64,000 bases of DNA from Egibacteraceae bacterium (lineage in GTDB: Bacteria > Actinomycetota > Nitriliruptoria > Euzebyales > Egibacteraceae). The stretch covers positions 1 through 64,000 of the forward strand of contig DATLGH010000108.1 of NCBI GenBank assembly GCA_035540635.1. Reading direction: 5' to 3'. Positions 21,468 through 30,408 of this stretch are shown here, piece by piece. The position numbers and the translations under genes are program-made. Under the pieces are notes generated by a model. That model worked only from the letters and a program-made list of their open reading frames with translations. It did not search any database and was not told the origin of the DNA. Numbering within the stretch: position 1 is the stretch's first letter; each line of letters starts with the position of its first letter.

Positions 21468-23120
21468 TCAGCGGTGACGCCGGTGGTGCTCGTCGGTGAA
21501 GAAGATGCTGATGAGCAGGCCGAAGCCGGACAGCGCGGCGGCGAGGAACAGGATCATCGCGAGGGCCGGGTAGCCGAAGATCGTCGCCGGGGTCTCGACG
21601 CGCATGAGCAGGGCGGCCCCGAGGATGAGCGCGGCGAGCACGACCCCGCTCGCGACGCGGTTGGCGACCTTCTGGAACATCACCATCAGCGCCTGCTCGT
21701 CGACGGCGTCCACCTTCACCTCGAAGCGGCCCTCCGCGACGGTGTCCATGATCTTGTTCACCCGCCCCGGCAGCTCCTGCACGAATTCCTTGAGCTCGAG
21801 AACGCTGTCGAGCACCGTCCCCGCCGACGCCTCCCGCCACAGACGTCGGGACAGGATGTCGCCCACGTGGCGGCGGATCGACGCGTTCGGGTTGAAGTCG
21901 GGGTCGAGGATGTGGCCGACCTCGTCGAGGTTCAGCATGGTCTTGCCGAGCAGCGCAAGCTCCGGAGGCGGGCGCAGACCCTCCTCCGCCGAGACCCGCG
22001 ACACCTCCATGACGAGGGTGCCGACGTGGGTCTCACCGGCGTCGAGGTCGTGGACCCGCGCGAGGAGCTCCGCGAGCCGGCGCTGGAACCGTTCCCGGTC
22101 GAAGCCGCGTCGCGGCTGCCCGAGGCGCATGGTGACCTCGGCGGTCTCCTCGACGCGCGCCTCGCCGACGGCGATGAGCAGGCGCACGAGGTGCTCCTGC
22201 ATCTGCGGCGTGATGCGGGCCACCATGCCGAGGTCCAGCAGGGCCAGGCGGTCGTCCTCGGTGAGCAGGACGTTGCCGGGGTGCGGGTCGGCGTGGAAGA
22301 ACCCGTTGACGAGGATCTGTGTGAGGTACGCGCGGAACAGCTGGTCGGCGAGCTGGACGCCGTCGAGCTCCATACGGCCGAGTGGTCCGAGCTCGGTGAC
22401 CTTGCGGGCCTTCACGAAGTCCATCGTGAGGACGCGCGTGGTGGTGTAGTCCTCGACGGGCTGGGGCACGAGCAGCCGGTCGTAGTCGCGCAGGTCCTGG
22501 CCTAGCCGCTGGAGGTTGCGGGCCTCCGTCTGGAAGTCGAGCTCGCGCAGCAGCGAGCGCCGGAACTCGTCCAGGAACGCCGAGAACCGGTAGTGGCGCC
22601 CGACGTCGGTGTGGCGGTCGAGCTGCTCGGTGACGGTCTGCAGCGCGTCCATGTCCTCCGTGATCCGCTCGCGGATCCCCGGGCGCTGGACCTTCACCGC
22701 AACGAGGCGCCCGTTGCGCAGAGCCGCCTTGTGCACCTGGGCGAGGCTCGCCGCGGCGATCGGCTCCGGATCCCAATCCGAGAAGGCCTTGGACAGCCGC
22801 ACACCGAGCTCGCTCGCGACGATCTCCTCGGCCTGCTCGACGGGGAACGGCTCGACGTCGTCCTGGAGGCGGGACAGGGCCTTCAGATAGGCCGGCGGCA
22901 GAAGGTCCGCGCGCGTGGACAGCAGCTGGCCGAGCTTGATGAAGGTGGGGCCCATCTCCTCGAGGTCGGCCGCGAGCTGCACGGCCTCGGGGGGCGTGTC
23001 GTCGGGGTCGGCGCCCTCGTCGAGGCCGCCGCCCTTGAAGGCGTCCGTCCCGGCGTGACGCAGCAGCAGCTGGACGATGTCCTTGTAGCGGCCGATATGG
23101 CTCAGCGTGACGCGACTCAT
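21468..23120 (-). CDS. UbiB/ABC1-family atypical kinase
   Basis: Membrane-anchored atypical protein-kinase-like ATPase of the UbiB/ABC1/ADCK family, 550 aa. Family signatures are MGPTFIKLGQLLSTRADLLP (the KxGQ motif), AAASLAQVH (the A-rich loop), the lysine in VAVKVQRPG, and FHADPHPGNVLL with LLDLGMVAR. Two hydrophobic helices end the protein (about residues 490-540). In other bacteria the family affects quinone and isoprenoid-lipid metabolism; the exact role in actinobacteria is unclear. It lies between the LPATG protein and the sortase on one strand, about 50 nt after the sortase start side, so co-transcription is plausible. Confidence 0.92.
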   Translation of the reverse strand: MSRVTLSHIGRYKDIVQLLLRHAGTDAFKGGGLDEGADPDDTPPEAVQLAADLEEMGPTFIKLGQLLSTRADLLPPAYLKALSRLQDDVEPFPVEQAEEIVASELGVRLSKAFSDWDPEPIAAASLAQVHKAALRNGRLVAVKVQRPGIRERITEDMDALQTVTEQLDRHTDVGRHYRFSAFLDEFRRSLLRELDFQTEARNLQRLGQDLRDYDRLLVPQPVEDYTTTRVLTMDFVKARKVTELGPLGRMELDGVQLADQLFRAYLTQILVNGFFHADPHPGNVLLTEDDRLALLDLGMVARITPQMQEHLVRLLIAVGEARVEETAEVTMRLGQPRRGFDRERFQRRLAELLARVHDLDAGETHVGTLVMEVSRVSAEEGLRPPPELALLGKTMLNLDEVGHILDPDFNPNASIRRHVGDILSRRLWREASAGTVLDSVLELKEFVQELPGRVNKIMDTVAEGRFEVKVDAVDEQALMVMFQKVANRVASGVVLAALILGAALLMRVETPATIFGYPALAMILFLAAALSGFGLLISIFFTDEHHRRHR

Positions 23121-23172
23121 GGCTCGACTTACTCTTCCCCGGGGCCTCGGACCCGACGCGCCGGCAGGGCGC

Positions 23173-23934
23173 CTACCGGGCGGAGGCGTAGACGACGACG
23201 TTGTCCCGGTGGGCGTTCTGCGAACGGTCGAACTCGCCCCCGCAGGTGATGAGGCGCAGCTCCGAACCGGCGGTCTCGCCGTACACGCGGTCGTGCGGGA
23301 AGGCCTCCTTCGGGTGGCGCTCGACGCGGGTCACGGCGAACGTCGCCGTCCGGCCGTCGGCGAAGCGGACCTCCACCAGGTCACCGGGGGACAGCTCGCT
23401 CAGCCGGTGGAACACCCCCGGCCCGGAGCGCGAGGTGACGTGGCCGGCGACGACGGCAGGGCCGGGTTCGCCCGGCACCGGGCTGTAGCGGTACCAGCCC
23501 GCCCGCGAGAAATCGCGCGGGACCTCCATCGTCCGGTCGGCGTTGAGGCCGAGGCTGAGCAGCGGCGTGGAGACGCCGATGGCCGGTATCTCGAGCCTGC
23601 TGCCGGCCACGGCCGCGTCGCCCTGCTGGGCGAGCGCCTCCGACGACGCCGCCACGGCCGCCCGCTCGGCGGTGTTCGCCTCCGGCCCCTCGGGTGCAAG
23701 AGACGGTCCGGCATCCGGCACGGGGGCCGCCGGCTCGGGTTCCTCCGGCGCCTCCGCAGGTGGCTGCGCCGGCTGCGCCGGTGCTGGGGGGCCAGCGGAC
23801 GGCTCGACCTCGGCCACCTCGGCCGGCGCCGGCCGCCCCCCGCACCCGGCCACGAGCAGCACGATCACGAGCACCGCCGCCGGCGGCACGGGGCGGCGCC
23901 GGTTCGGCGTGCGGGGGACCCGCCGCGTGCGCAT
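23173..23934 (-). CDS. Class F-like sortase lipoprotein
   Basis: Sortase transpeptidase of 253 aa that should cleave the LPATG-type signal and attach proteins to peptidoglycan. The N-terminus has a basic segment, a hydrophobic helix and a lipobox VAGC (Cys31). A long Pro/Ala/Glu-rich spacer (about 35-95) follows. The catalytic domain has RLEIPAIGVSTPLL, the His in VVAGHVTSRSGPG, the Cys in LITCGGEFD and the Arg in NAHRDNVVVYA. The last pattern is typical of class F actinobacterial sortases. In-frame sequence upstream of ATG 23934 is shadow. A lipobox on a sortase is unusual; it may simply be a membrane helix. Confidence 0.88.
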   Translation of the reverse strand: MRTRRVPRTPNRRRPVPPAAVLVIVLLVAGCGGRPAPAEVAEVEPSAGPPAPAQPAQPPAEAPEEPEPAAPVPDAGPSLAPEGPEANTAERAAVAASSEALAQQGDAAVAGSRLEIPAIGVSTPLLSLGLNADRTMEVPRDFSRAGWYRYSPVPGEPGPAVVAGHVTSRSGPGVFHRLSELSPGDLVEVRFADGRTATFAVTRVERHPKEAFPHDRVYGETAGSELRLITCGGEFDRSQNAHRDNVVVYASAR

Positions 23935-23960
23935 GCCGGACGCGGTTGCGGGCAGGACGA

Positions 23961-24362
23961 CTAGCCGTCGCTTCCTCGAGCGGCGGCGGTGGCGCGGCGT
24001 CGCGCGACGAGAGCGCCCGCGCCGGCCAGGGTCACACCCCCGAGGAGCAGGAGGGGCAGCGGGCTTGTGCCTTCCTCGAGCGGGCCCCCGCCCGCGGCGA
24101 CGGCTCCGCGTGGCGTCTCGGTGATCTGGGGGGCGCCGGGGGCGGGAGCGACACCACGGTCGTCGTTGTCGTCGCCGGGGTCGTCGGGGGCGGGAAGACC
24201 CGGAAGACCCGGCAGGCCGCCGGGGTCCGGCAGGATGCCGCCCGGGTCGGGCAGCTGGGCGTGCGCCGGCGCGCTCGCGACGGCGAAGGCAGCGACGAGG
24301 GCCAAGGTGAACAACGTCGTGAGGCAGATGGCCAGGGGACGCGACACGGAACGGTGGGTCAC
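23961..24362 (-). CDS. Secreted Pro/Gly/Asp-rich membrane-anchored protein
   Basis: A 133-residue exported protein. The signal peptide (residues about 1-35, TLFTLALVAAFAVASAPAHA) is followed by a PDPGG- and LPGL-rich repeat segment, a low-complexity acidic stretch, and a C-terminal helix PLPLLLLGGVTLAGAGALVA with an RRR tail. There is no LPxTG, so it is membrane-anchored rather than a sortase substrate. GTG at 24360-24362 has GGAGG 7 nt upstream. It is 26 nt before the sortase gene and probably in its operon. No known family recognised; repeat composition suggests a structural spacer protein. Confidence 0.7.
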   Translation of the reverse strand: MTHRSVSRPLAICLTTLFTLALVAAFAVASAPAHAQLPDPGGILPDPGGLPGLPGLPAPDDPGDDNDDRGVAPAPGAPQITETPRGAVAAGGGPLEEGTSPLPLLLLGGVTLAGAGALVARRRATAAARGSDG

Positions 24363-24557
24363 GGAAAGGCCTCCGGGAAAGGGGAGTTGTGCGGGCTTCC
24401 GCAGAACTACCAGGCGACGACGCCCCCGTAAACCCCCTTTGCGGCAGGAGATAGTCGCGGACAACCCCGACGACCCCTACCCCGGGCGTGCGGCCGCGGC
24501 GTAGCATGACGCAGCAGGTGCCTGCCGTGCGGAAGCGCGCCGTCGAAAGGGGTCCCT

Positions 24558-26570
24558 ATGGCCGAGACCGTGCCGAGCGACCGGATCCGCAACGTCGTGC
24601 TCCTCGGCCACGGTGGCGTGGGCAAGACGAGCCTCGCCGAGGCGCTGCTCGCCGCAGCCGCCGGGACCGAGAAGCGCGGAGGCGTGCTCGACGTCGAACC
24701 GGAGGAGCGCGAGCGCGGCTATTCCCTCGGCCTCGGTGTCGTGTCGTTGCGGTGGCGCGACCACAAGGTCAACCTGCTCGACGCGCCAGGGACGCCGGAC
24801 GCCATCGGCGACGCCTTCCCCGCGCTGTCGGCTGCCGACATCGCCCTTTTCGTCATCGACGCCACGGCCGGCGTGCAGCCGCAGCACGACGTCCTCTGGG
24901 ACGCCTGCGCCCGCCTCGGCCTTCCTCGGATGGTCCTGCTCAACAAGCTCGACAAGCAAAACGCCGCCTACCAGAGGAACATCGATGCGCTGCGCGAGCG
25001 CTACGGCAAGCCGCTCGCGCCGGTGCACATGCCGATCGGCGTCGGCGACGACTTCAACGGGGTCATCGACCTCCTCCACGCGACGGCCGTGGCGCGCGTC
25101 GGGGGCGAGCGCCGGGAGGTGCCGATCCCGGAGGAGCGGGCGGAGCAGGCCGCCCGCAACCGGGAGTTCCTCGTCGAGGCGATCGTCGAGCAGGACGACG
25201 ACCTGCTCCTGCGCTACCTCGAAGGCGACGAGCCCGACACGAAGGAGCTCGCCCGCTGCTTCGCCCGCGGCATCCGCTCCGGCGGTTTCTTCCCGGTGCT
25301 GTGCGCGTCCACCGAGCAGGGCATCGGCGTGCGCCTGCTCGCCGACTTCCTGATCGAGGAGTGCCCGTCGCCGGCGGACCGCGCAGGCGGCGGGGCGGCC
25401 GACGGCCCTCCGGCGGCGTACGTCGCGAAGACCCTGTCGGACCCCTACGTCGGGCGCATCACCGTCCTGCGCGTCGTGCGCGGACGCCTGTCGGGCGACG
25501 ACGCCATGACCGTCGGGCGTACGGGCGGCCGGGTCCGCCTGCGCCAGCTTTTCACCTTGCGCGGTCGGGAGCAGACGCCTGTCAGCGGGGCGCCGAGCGG
25601 TGACATCGTCGCGGTGGCGAAGCTCGAGGACGTCGCCACCGGTGACGTGCTCACCGCCGGTCCGCCCGTGAGCGTCGACACGATCGCCGCCCCCGAGCCG
25701 TTCCACCGCGTCGCGGTCGAGCCCGCCTCAGCCGGCGACGAGGACAAGCTGTCCACCGCCTTGGCCCGCGTCGCCGAGGAGGACCCGTCGCTGCGGATCG
25801 ACCGCTCGGAGGAGACCGGACAGCTCGTCGTGCGCGCGTACGGACCGCTGCACGTCGCGGTCGCTCTCGCCCGCATGGAGCGCAAGTTCGGCGTGCACGT
25901 GCGCGAGGTGCCACTGCGGGTCGCCTACCGCGAGACCCTGAAGGGGCCCGGCTCGGGGATCGGCAAGCACGTGAAGCAGTCCGGCGGCCACGGCCAGTAC
26001 GGCATCGCGCAGGTCGAGGTGGAGCCCCTGCCCCGTGGCGCCGGCTTCATCTTCGAGGACCGCATCGTCGGGGGCGTCATCCCCCGCCAGTTCATCTCCA
26101 GCGTCGAGAAGGGCGTCGTCGAGGCCATGGGGCAGGGGGTGCTCGCCGGCTACCCCGTCGTCGACGTGCTCGTGCGCCTCGTCGACGGCAAGCACCACTC
26201 GGTGGACTCCTCCGACATGGCGTTCCAGGTCGCCGGGGCCCTCGCCTTCCGCGCCGCCGCGCAGGACGCGGCCCTGGCACTGCTCGAGCCGGTCCTCGAC
26301 GTCGCCGTCACGGTCCCCGACGAGCTCACCGGTGACGTCATGGGCGACCTCTCCGCGCGCCGGGGCCGCATTCAGGGCACGGAGGCCGCGGGCCCGGGGC
26401 TCACCGTCGTGCGCGCACTCGTGCCGGAGGCGGAGGTCACGAACTTCGTTCCCGAGCTGCGCTCGCTGACGAGCGGCACCGGCCAGGTCTCGGTGCGCTA
26501 CGACCACCACGACGAGTGCCCGGAGCACCTCGCGCAGAAGGTCGTGGCCCAGGTGAGCCAGAGCGGCTGA
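24558..26570 (+). CDS. EF-G-like GTPase (EF-G2 type)
   Basis: Translational GTPase paralogue of elongation factor G, 670 aa. The G1 loop is GHGGVGKTS, the G3 region is DAPGTPD instead of the DTPGH of true EF-G, and G4 is NKLD. The switch I segment RGITI of EF-G is replaced by ERERGYSLGL. Domains III-V follow, with YRETLKGPGSGIGKHVKQSGGHGQYG recognisable as domain IV. The pattern agrees with the mycobacterial/streptomycete EF-G2 group, whose ribosomal role is unresolved and whose GTPase may differ. AAAGGGGTCCCT precedes ATG 24558. Divergent from the secreted protein gene. Confidence 0.88.
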   Translation: MAETVPSDRIRNVVLLGHGGVGKTSLAEALLAAAAGTEKRGGVLDVEPEERERGYSLGLGVVSLRWRDHKVNLLDAPGTPDAIGDAFPALSAADIALFVIDATAGVQPQHDVLWDACARLGLPRMVLLNKLDKQNAAYQRNIDALRERYGKPLAPVHMPIGVGDDFNGVIDLLHATAVARVGGERREVPIPEERAEQAARNREFLVEAIVEQDDDLLLRYLEGDEPDTKELARCFARGIRSGGFFPVLCASTEQGIGVRLLADFLIEECPSPADRAGGGAADGPPAAYVAKTLSDPYVGRITVLRVVRGRLSGDDAMTVGRTGGRVRLRQLFTLRGREQTPVSGAPSGDIVAVAKLEDVATGDVLTAGPPVSVDTIAAPEPFHRVAVEPASAGDEDKLSTALARVAEEDPSLRIDRSEETGQLVVRAYGPLHVAVALARMERKFGVHVREVPLRVAYRETLKGPGSGIGKHVKQSGGHGQYGIAQVEVEPLPRGAGFIFEDRIVGGVIPRQFISSVEKGVVEAMGQGVLAGYPVVDVLVRLVDGKHHSVDSSDMAFQVAGALAFRAAAQDAALALLEPVLDVAVTVPDELTGDVMGDLSARRGRIQGTEAAGPGLTVVRALVPEAEVTNFVPELRSLTSGTGQVSVRYDHHDECPEHLAQKVVAQVSQSG

Positions 26571-26605
26571 CCCACTGCGGGCACCGCATGCGAGACTGCG
26601 GTGCC

Positions 26606-28027
26606 ATGGCCGGCCACCACATGCCCGCGGAGGACTTCCGGGCACACGGCCACGCAGTCGTGGACTGGATCGCCGACTACCTCGAGCGGGTCGAGGACCT
26701 GCCTGTGCACGCCGCCGTCGCACCGGGCGAGGTCCTCGACCGGCTGCCGCCCTCGGCGCCTGTCCACGGGGAGCCGTTCGCCGCCATGCTTCGCGATGTC
26801 GACGCGTTCATCGTCCCGGCCCTCACCCACTGGCAGTCCCCGCGCTTCTTCGGCTACTTTCCGGCCAACTCCTCGGGCCCGTCGGTCCTCGGCGAGCTCC
26901 TCTCGGCGGGGCTCGGCGTGCAGGGCATGCTCTGGTCGACAAGCCCCGCCGCGACGGAGCTGGAGATCCGCGTCCTCGACTGGCTGCGCATGCTCCTCGA
27001 CCTGCCCGAGCGCTTCAGCCCCGACGGTGCCGGAGGAGCGGTCATCGCCGACTCCGCGTCGAGCGCCAACCTCTGTGCCCTGCTCGCCGCCCGGCACCGC
27101 GCCGGCGGGCACGATCCCCGCCTCGTCGTGTACGCCAGCCGGCACACGCACTCATCGGTCGAGAAGGCGTTGCGGGTCGCCGGTTTCGCTCCCGCGCAGC
27201 TGCGGGTGGTGGAAAGCGACGCGTCCCACGCGATGCGCCCCGATGCGCTCACGCGCCACCTCGACGAGGACCGCGCCGCGGGACGGCTGCCCTGCCTCGT
27301 CGTCGCGACGGTCGGCACGACCTCGTCGATGGCGGTCGACCCGGTCGAGGCGGTCGGCCAGGTATGCGCCGCACACGGGGTGTGGCTGCACGTCGACGCG
27401 GCCATGGCCGGGGCGGCGGCGGTGTGCCCGGAGCTGCGGTGGGTCCACGACGGCGTCTCGCACGCCGACAGCTACTGCGTCGACGCGCACAAGTGGCTGT
27501 TCACCAACTTCGACTGCACCGCCTTCTACGTCGCCGACCGCGAGGCGCTGACCGGCGCGCTCGCCGTGCACCCCGAGTACCTGCGCAACCCCGCCTCCGA
27601 CGCGGGCGAGGTCGTCGACTTCCGTGACTGGCAGATCCCTCTCGGCCGGCGCTTCCGCGCCCTGAAGCTGTGGTTCGTCCTGCGCCACTACGGGGTCGAG
27701 GGCCTGCGCCACCACCTGCGCGAGCACGTCGCCCTCGCGGGCGAGGTCGCCGAGCGCGTCCGTGCCGACGCGCGCTTCACGCTCGTCGCGCACACCCTCA
27801 ACCTCGTCTGCTTCACCCACCGCGACGGCGACGCCGCCAGCGCGGCCCTGCTCGACGGGGTCAACGCCTCCGGGCGGGCGCTGCTCACCTCCACCCGCCT
27901 CGACGGGCGGCTCGTGCTGCGGCTGTCCGTCGGCCAGACCCGCACGGAGCGCCGCCACGTCGACGCGGTGTGGGAGCTGCTCCAGGCGACCGCCGAGGGC
28001 CTGCCCGCCGGTGGCGCAGCCGGGTGA
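26606..28027 (+). CDS. Group II PLP-dependent amino acid decarboxylase
   Basis: PLP decarboxylase of 473 aa related to aromatic-L-amino-acid decarboxylases. It starts MPAEDFRAHGHAVVDWIADYLE, as in that family. The pyridine-stacking His and neighbouring residues lie in SRHTHSSVEKALRVAGF, the cofactor Asp in LHVDAAMAGAAAVCPE, and the Schiff-base Lys in VDAHKWLFTNFDC. It could act on Tyr, Trp, Phe or DOPA; the substrate cannot be read by eye. ATG 26606 was chosen because the conserved start follows it; it lies 35 nt after the EF-G-like gene. The stop overlaps the glpD GTG by 4 nt. Confidence 0.9.
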   Translation: MAGHHMPAEDFRAHGHAVVDWIADYLERVEDLPVHAAVAPGEVLDRLPPSAPVHGEPFAAMLRDVDAFIVPALTHWQSPRFFGYFPANSSGPSVLGELLSAGLGVQGMLWSTSPAATELEIRVLDWLRMLLDLPERFSPDGAGGAVIADSASSANLCALLAARHRAGGHDPRLVVYASRHTHSSVEKALRVAGFAPAQLRVVESDASHAMRPDALTRHLDEDRAAGRLPCLVVATVGTTSSMAVDPVEAVGQVCAAHGVWLHVDAAMAGAAAVCPELRWVHDGVSHADSYCVDAHKWLFTNFDCTAFYVADREALTGALAVHPEYLRNPASDAGEVVDFRDWQIPLGRRFRALKLWFVLRHYGVEGLRHHLREHVALAGEVAERVRADARFTLVAHTLNLVCFTHRDGDAASAALLDGVNASGRALLTSTRLDGRLVLRLSVGQTRTERRHVDAVWELLQATAEGLPAGGAAG

Positions 28028-29727
28028 GCGACCCCGCGCGCCTCGGCCCGGAGCATCGCCGTGCGTCGCTGGCCCGGATGGGCGGCGAGACGTTCGACCT
28101 CGTCGTCATCGGCGGGGGCGTAACGGGCGCGGGCGTCGCGCTCGACGCGGCGACGCGGGGCCTGTCGGTCGCGCTCGTCGAGGCGCGCGACTACGCCGCC
28201 GGCACGTCGAGCCGCTCGAGCAAGCTCGTCCACGGGGGCCTGCGCTACCTCGAGCAGTACAACTTCTCGCTCGTGCACGAGGCGCTCGTGGAGCGCGGGC
28301 TGCTCCTCGGACGGCTGTGCCCGCACCTCGTGCGACCCGTCCCGTTCGTCTACCCGCTCACCCGCCGCGTGTGGGAGCGCGCCTACGTCGGCGCCGGGGT
28401 GGCGCTCTACGACCTCATGGCCGGGCTCGGTGGCGGGGCGCTGCCCCGCCACCGCCACCTCACACGCCGCCAGGCGCTCGCGCTCGTGCCGGCGCTGCGT
28501 CGCGGCCTCCTCGTCGGCGGGATCCGCTACTACGACGCGCAGGTCGACGACGCCCGCCACACCCTCGAGGTGGCCCGCACCGCGGCGCGCTACGGCGCTG
28601 CGCTTGCGACGAGCACCCGGGTCGTCGGCTTCCTCCGTGAGGGGGAGCGGGTCGTCGGCGTGCGCGCGCGCGACCTCGAGGCCGACGCAGAGCTCGCCGT
28701 GCGCGCCCGCCAGGTCGTGAACGCGACCGGGGTGTGGACCGACGACCTGCAGGCCATGGTCGGGCGTGGCCGCATCAAGGTGCGGGCCTCGAAGGGCGTG
28801 CACCTCGTCGTCCCCCGTGACCGCATCCACGCCGACGCGGGCCTCATCCTCCGCACGATGCGCAGCGTGCTGTTCGTCATCCCATGGGGCCGTCACTGGA
28901 TCATCGGGACGACCGACACGGACTGGAATCTCGACAAGGCGCATCCGGCGGCCAGCCGCGCCGACATCGTCTACCTGCTCGACCACGTGAACGCGGTCCT
29001 CACCCAGCCGCTGACGAGCGCCGACGTGGAGGGTGTGTACGCGGGGCTGCGCCCGCTGCTGGCCGGTGAGTCCGAGGCGACGAGTCGGCTGTCGAGGGAG
29101 CACGCCGTGGTCCAGACCGTCGCGGGCCTCGTCACCGTCGCGGGCGGCAAGTACACGACGTACCGGATCATGGCGGCCGACGCCGTCGACATGGCGGCGC
29201 GGGGCATCGACCGTCGCGTGCCGCCCTCGTGCACGGCGGTCACCCCGCTCATCGGCGCCCCCGGCTTCGAAGCCGCGTGGAACGCCCGCTGGCGGGTCTC
29301 GGCCGGTGCAGGGCTGCACGTCGCGCGCGTCGAGCACCTCCTGCGCCGCTACGGCGCGCGCACCGAGGAGGTGCTCGCACTCATCGCCGAGCGCCCCGAG
29401 CTCGCCGAGCCGCTGCCCGGCGCCGACGACTACCTCGCTGCGGAGGTCGTCTACGCCGCCTCCCACGAGGGGGCGCTGCACCTCGACGACGTCCTCACCC
29501 GGCGCACCCGCGTGTCGATCGAGACCTTCGACCGCGGCGTGGCCGCCGCCGAGCCCGCAGCCACGCTCATGGGCGAGGTACTCGGCTGGGACGACGCACG
29601 CCGCAAGATCGAGGTCGAGCACTACCACGCGCGGGTCGCCGCCGAGCGGGAGTCCCAGCAGCAGTGGGACGACGCGACCGCCGACGCCGCACGCCTCGGC
29701 GCGCCCGACGTCCGGGGCGCCGGCTGA
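28024..29727 (+). CDS. glpD: Glycerol-3-phosphate dehydrogenase (FAD, quinone-linked)
   Basis: Membrane-associated flavoenzyme of 567 aa which oxidises glycerol 3-phosphate to dihydroxyacetone phosphate and feeds electrons to quinone. The FAD fold begins DLVVIGGGVTGAGVALDA, and SSRSSKLVHGGLRYLEQYNFSLV is the GlpD signature. TTDTDWN and VAGGKYTTYR are also characteristic; the C-terminal cap domain ends the protein. GTG 28024 overlaps the decarboxylase stop, giving coupled translation. Its stop codon marks the left edge of the lower-GC region. Confidence 0.94.
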   Translation: MSDPARLGPEHRRASLARMGGETFDLVVIGGGVTGAGVALDAATRGLSVALVEARDYAAGTSSRSSKLVHGGLRYLEQYNFSLVHEALVERGLLLGRLCPHLVRPVPFVYPLTRRVWERAYVGAGVALYDLMAGLGGGALPRHRHLTRRQALALVPALRRGLLVGGIRYYDAQVDDARHTLEVARTAARYGAALATSTRVVGFLREGERVVGVRARDLEADAELAVRARQVVNATGVWTDDLQAMVGRGRIKVRASKGVHLVVPRDRIHADAGLILRTMRSVLFVIPWGRHWIIGTTDTDWNLDKAHPAASRADIVYLLDHVNAVLTQPLTSADVEGVYAGLRPLLAGESEATSRLSREHAVVQTVAGLVTVAGGKYTTYRIMAADAVDMAARGIDRRVPPSCTAVTPLIGAPGFEAAWNARWRVSAGAGLHVARVEHLLRRYGARTEEVLALIAERPELAEPLPGADDYLAAEVVYAASHEGALHLDDVLTRRTRVSIETFDRGVAAAEPAATLMGEVLGWDDARRKIEVEHYHARVAAERESQQQWDDATADAARLGAPDVRGAG

Positions 29728-30160
29728 GGCACGCACGCTGCTGCAAAGCGGCAACGTCATCGTTGACCACGACGGCTCGGCAGCCCAGGCTCAGAGCGCG
29801 AGCGGTCAGGTTCTGGTCTCTCGCTTCGGGCTGGACGTGGCGGTCCTGGTCCGTGATGAGGCCGCGTGGCGGGGCCTCGTGGCGGACAACCCCTTGGGCG
29901 ATGTGGCCACCGACGGTAGCAAGCACTTCGTTGTCTTCTGCTCTGAACCGCACGACCCTGCGGCGCTGCCACCGGCCGTCCCGCCGGAGCAGCTGGTCGC
30001 CCGGCCGAGGGAGCTGCACGTGTGGTGCCCCCAGGGCGTGCGGGACGGCCTGCTGATGAACGCCCTGGGCCGCCGCCCGCCCGCGCCGGTGACGACCTTT
30101 CGCAACTGGAACACCGTCGCCAAACTGGGAGCGATGCTTGACGACGCAGCAAGCGGATAG
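29728..30160 (+). pseudogene. 5'-truncated DUF1697 gene
   Basis: The reading frame gives the end of a DUF1697 protein (about 135 residues): LLQSGNVIVDHDG, SRFGLDVAVLVRDEAAWRGL, PRELHVWCPQGVRDGLLMNA and a final TFRNWNTVAKLGAMLDD. Intact members begin about 45 residues earlier with an LLRGINVGG motif that is absent here. The sequence joins the family directly at the glpD stop codon, so the front was lost at that breakpoint. No start codon with a ribosome site is present. Base composition falls at the same point. The gene cannot make the usual product; I treat it as a pseudogene. Confidence 0.7.
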
Positions 30161-30408
30161 ACCCCCGAGGCTGCCGATGGGTCGCTGGAACCCTTCGTCG
30201 CTCCGCACCGCGCCGCCGGACCCGCCCGGACAAGATGGCCCGCCACCTTCACGAGCACACCACCTATACGAATACGAGGGTTGTGAGGGACACCATCGCA
30301 CCGGCTGCGGGTCGAGTACGACGCCTACAAGTCGCCACGCGCATGCGCGCCCACGTACCCAAAGTCCAGACGACACACGGTGCCAAGAGGCATGCTCACC
30401 GGTGCGGG

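Noticed and set aside
20529-22505. Long plus-strand open frame across the LPATG protein and UbiB genes
   Set aside because: Spans two clear minus-strand genes and carries no motif; a frame shadow.
23961-24362. C-terminal helix of the Pro/Gly-rich secreted protein as a sortase signal
   Set aside because: No LPxTG-like pentapeptide precedes the helix; it is a plain membrane anchor.
30161-30408. Short plus-strand frames after the DUF1697 remnant
   Set aside because: Biased composition, no start signals and no family; the gap looks non-coding.
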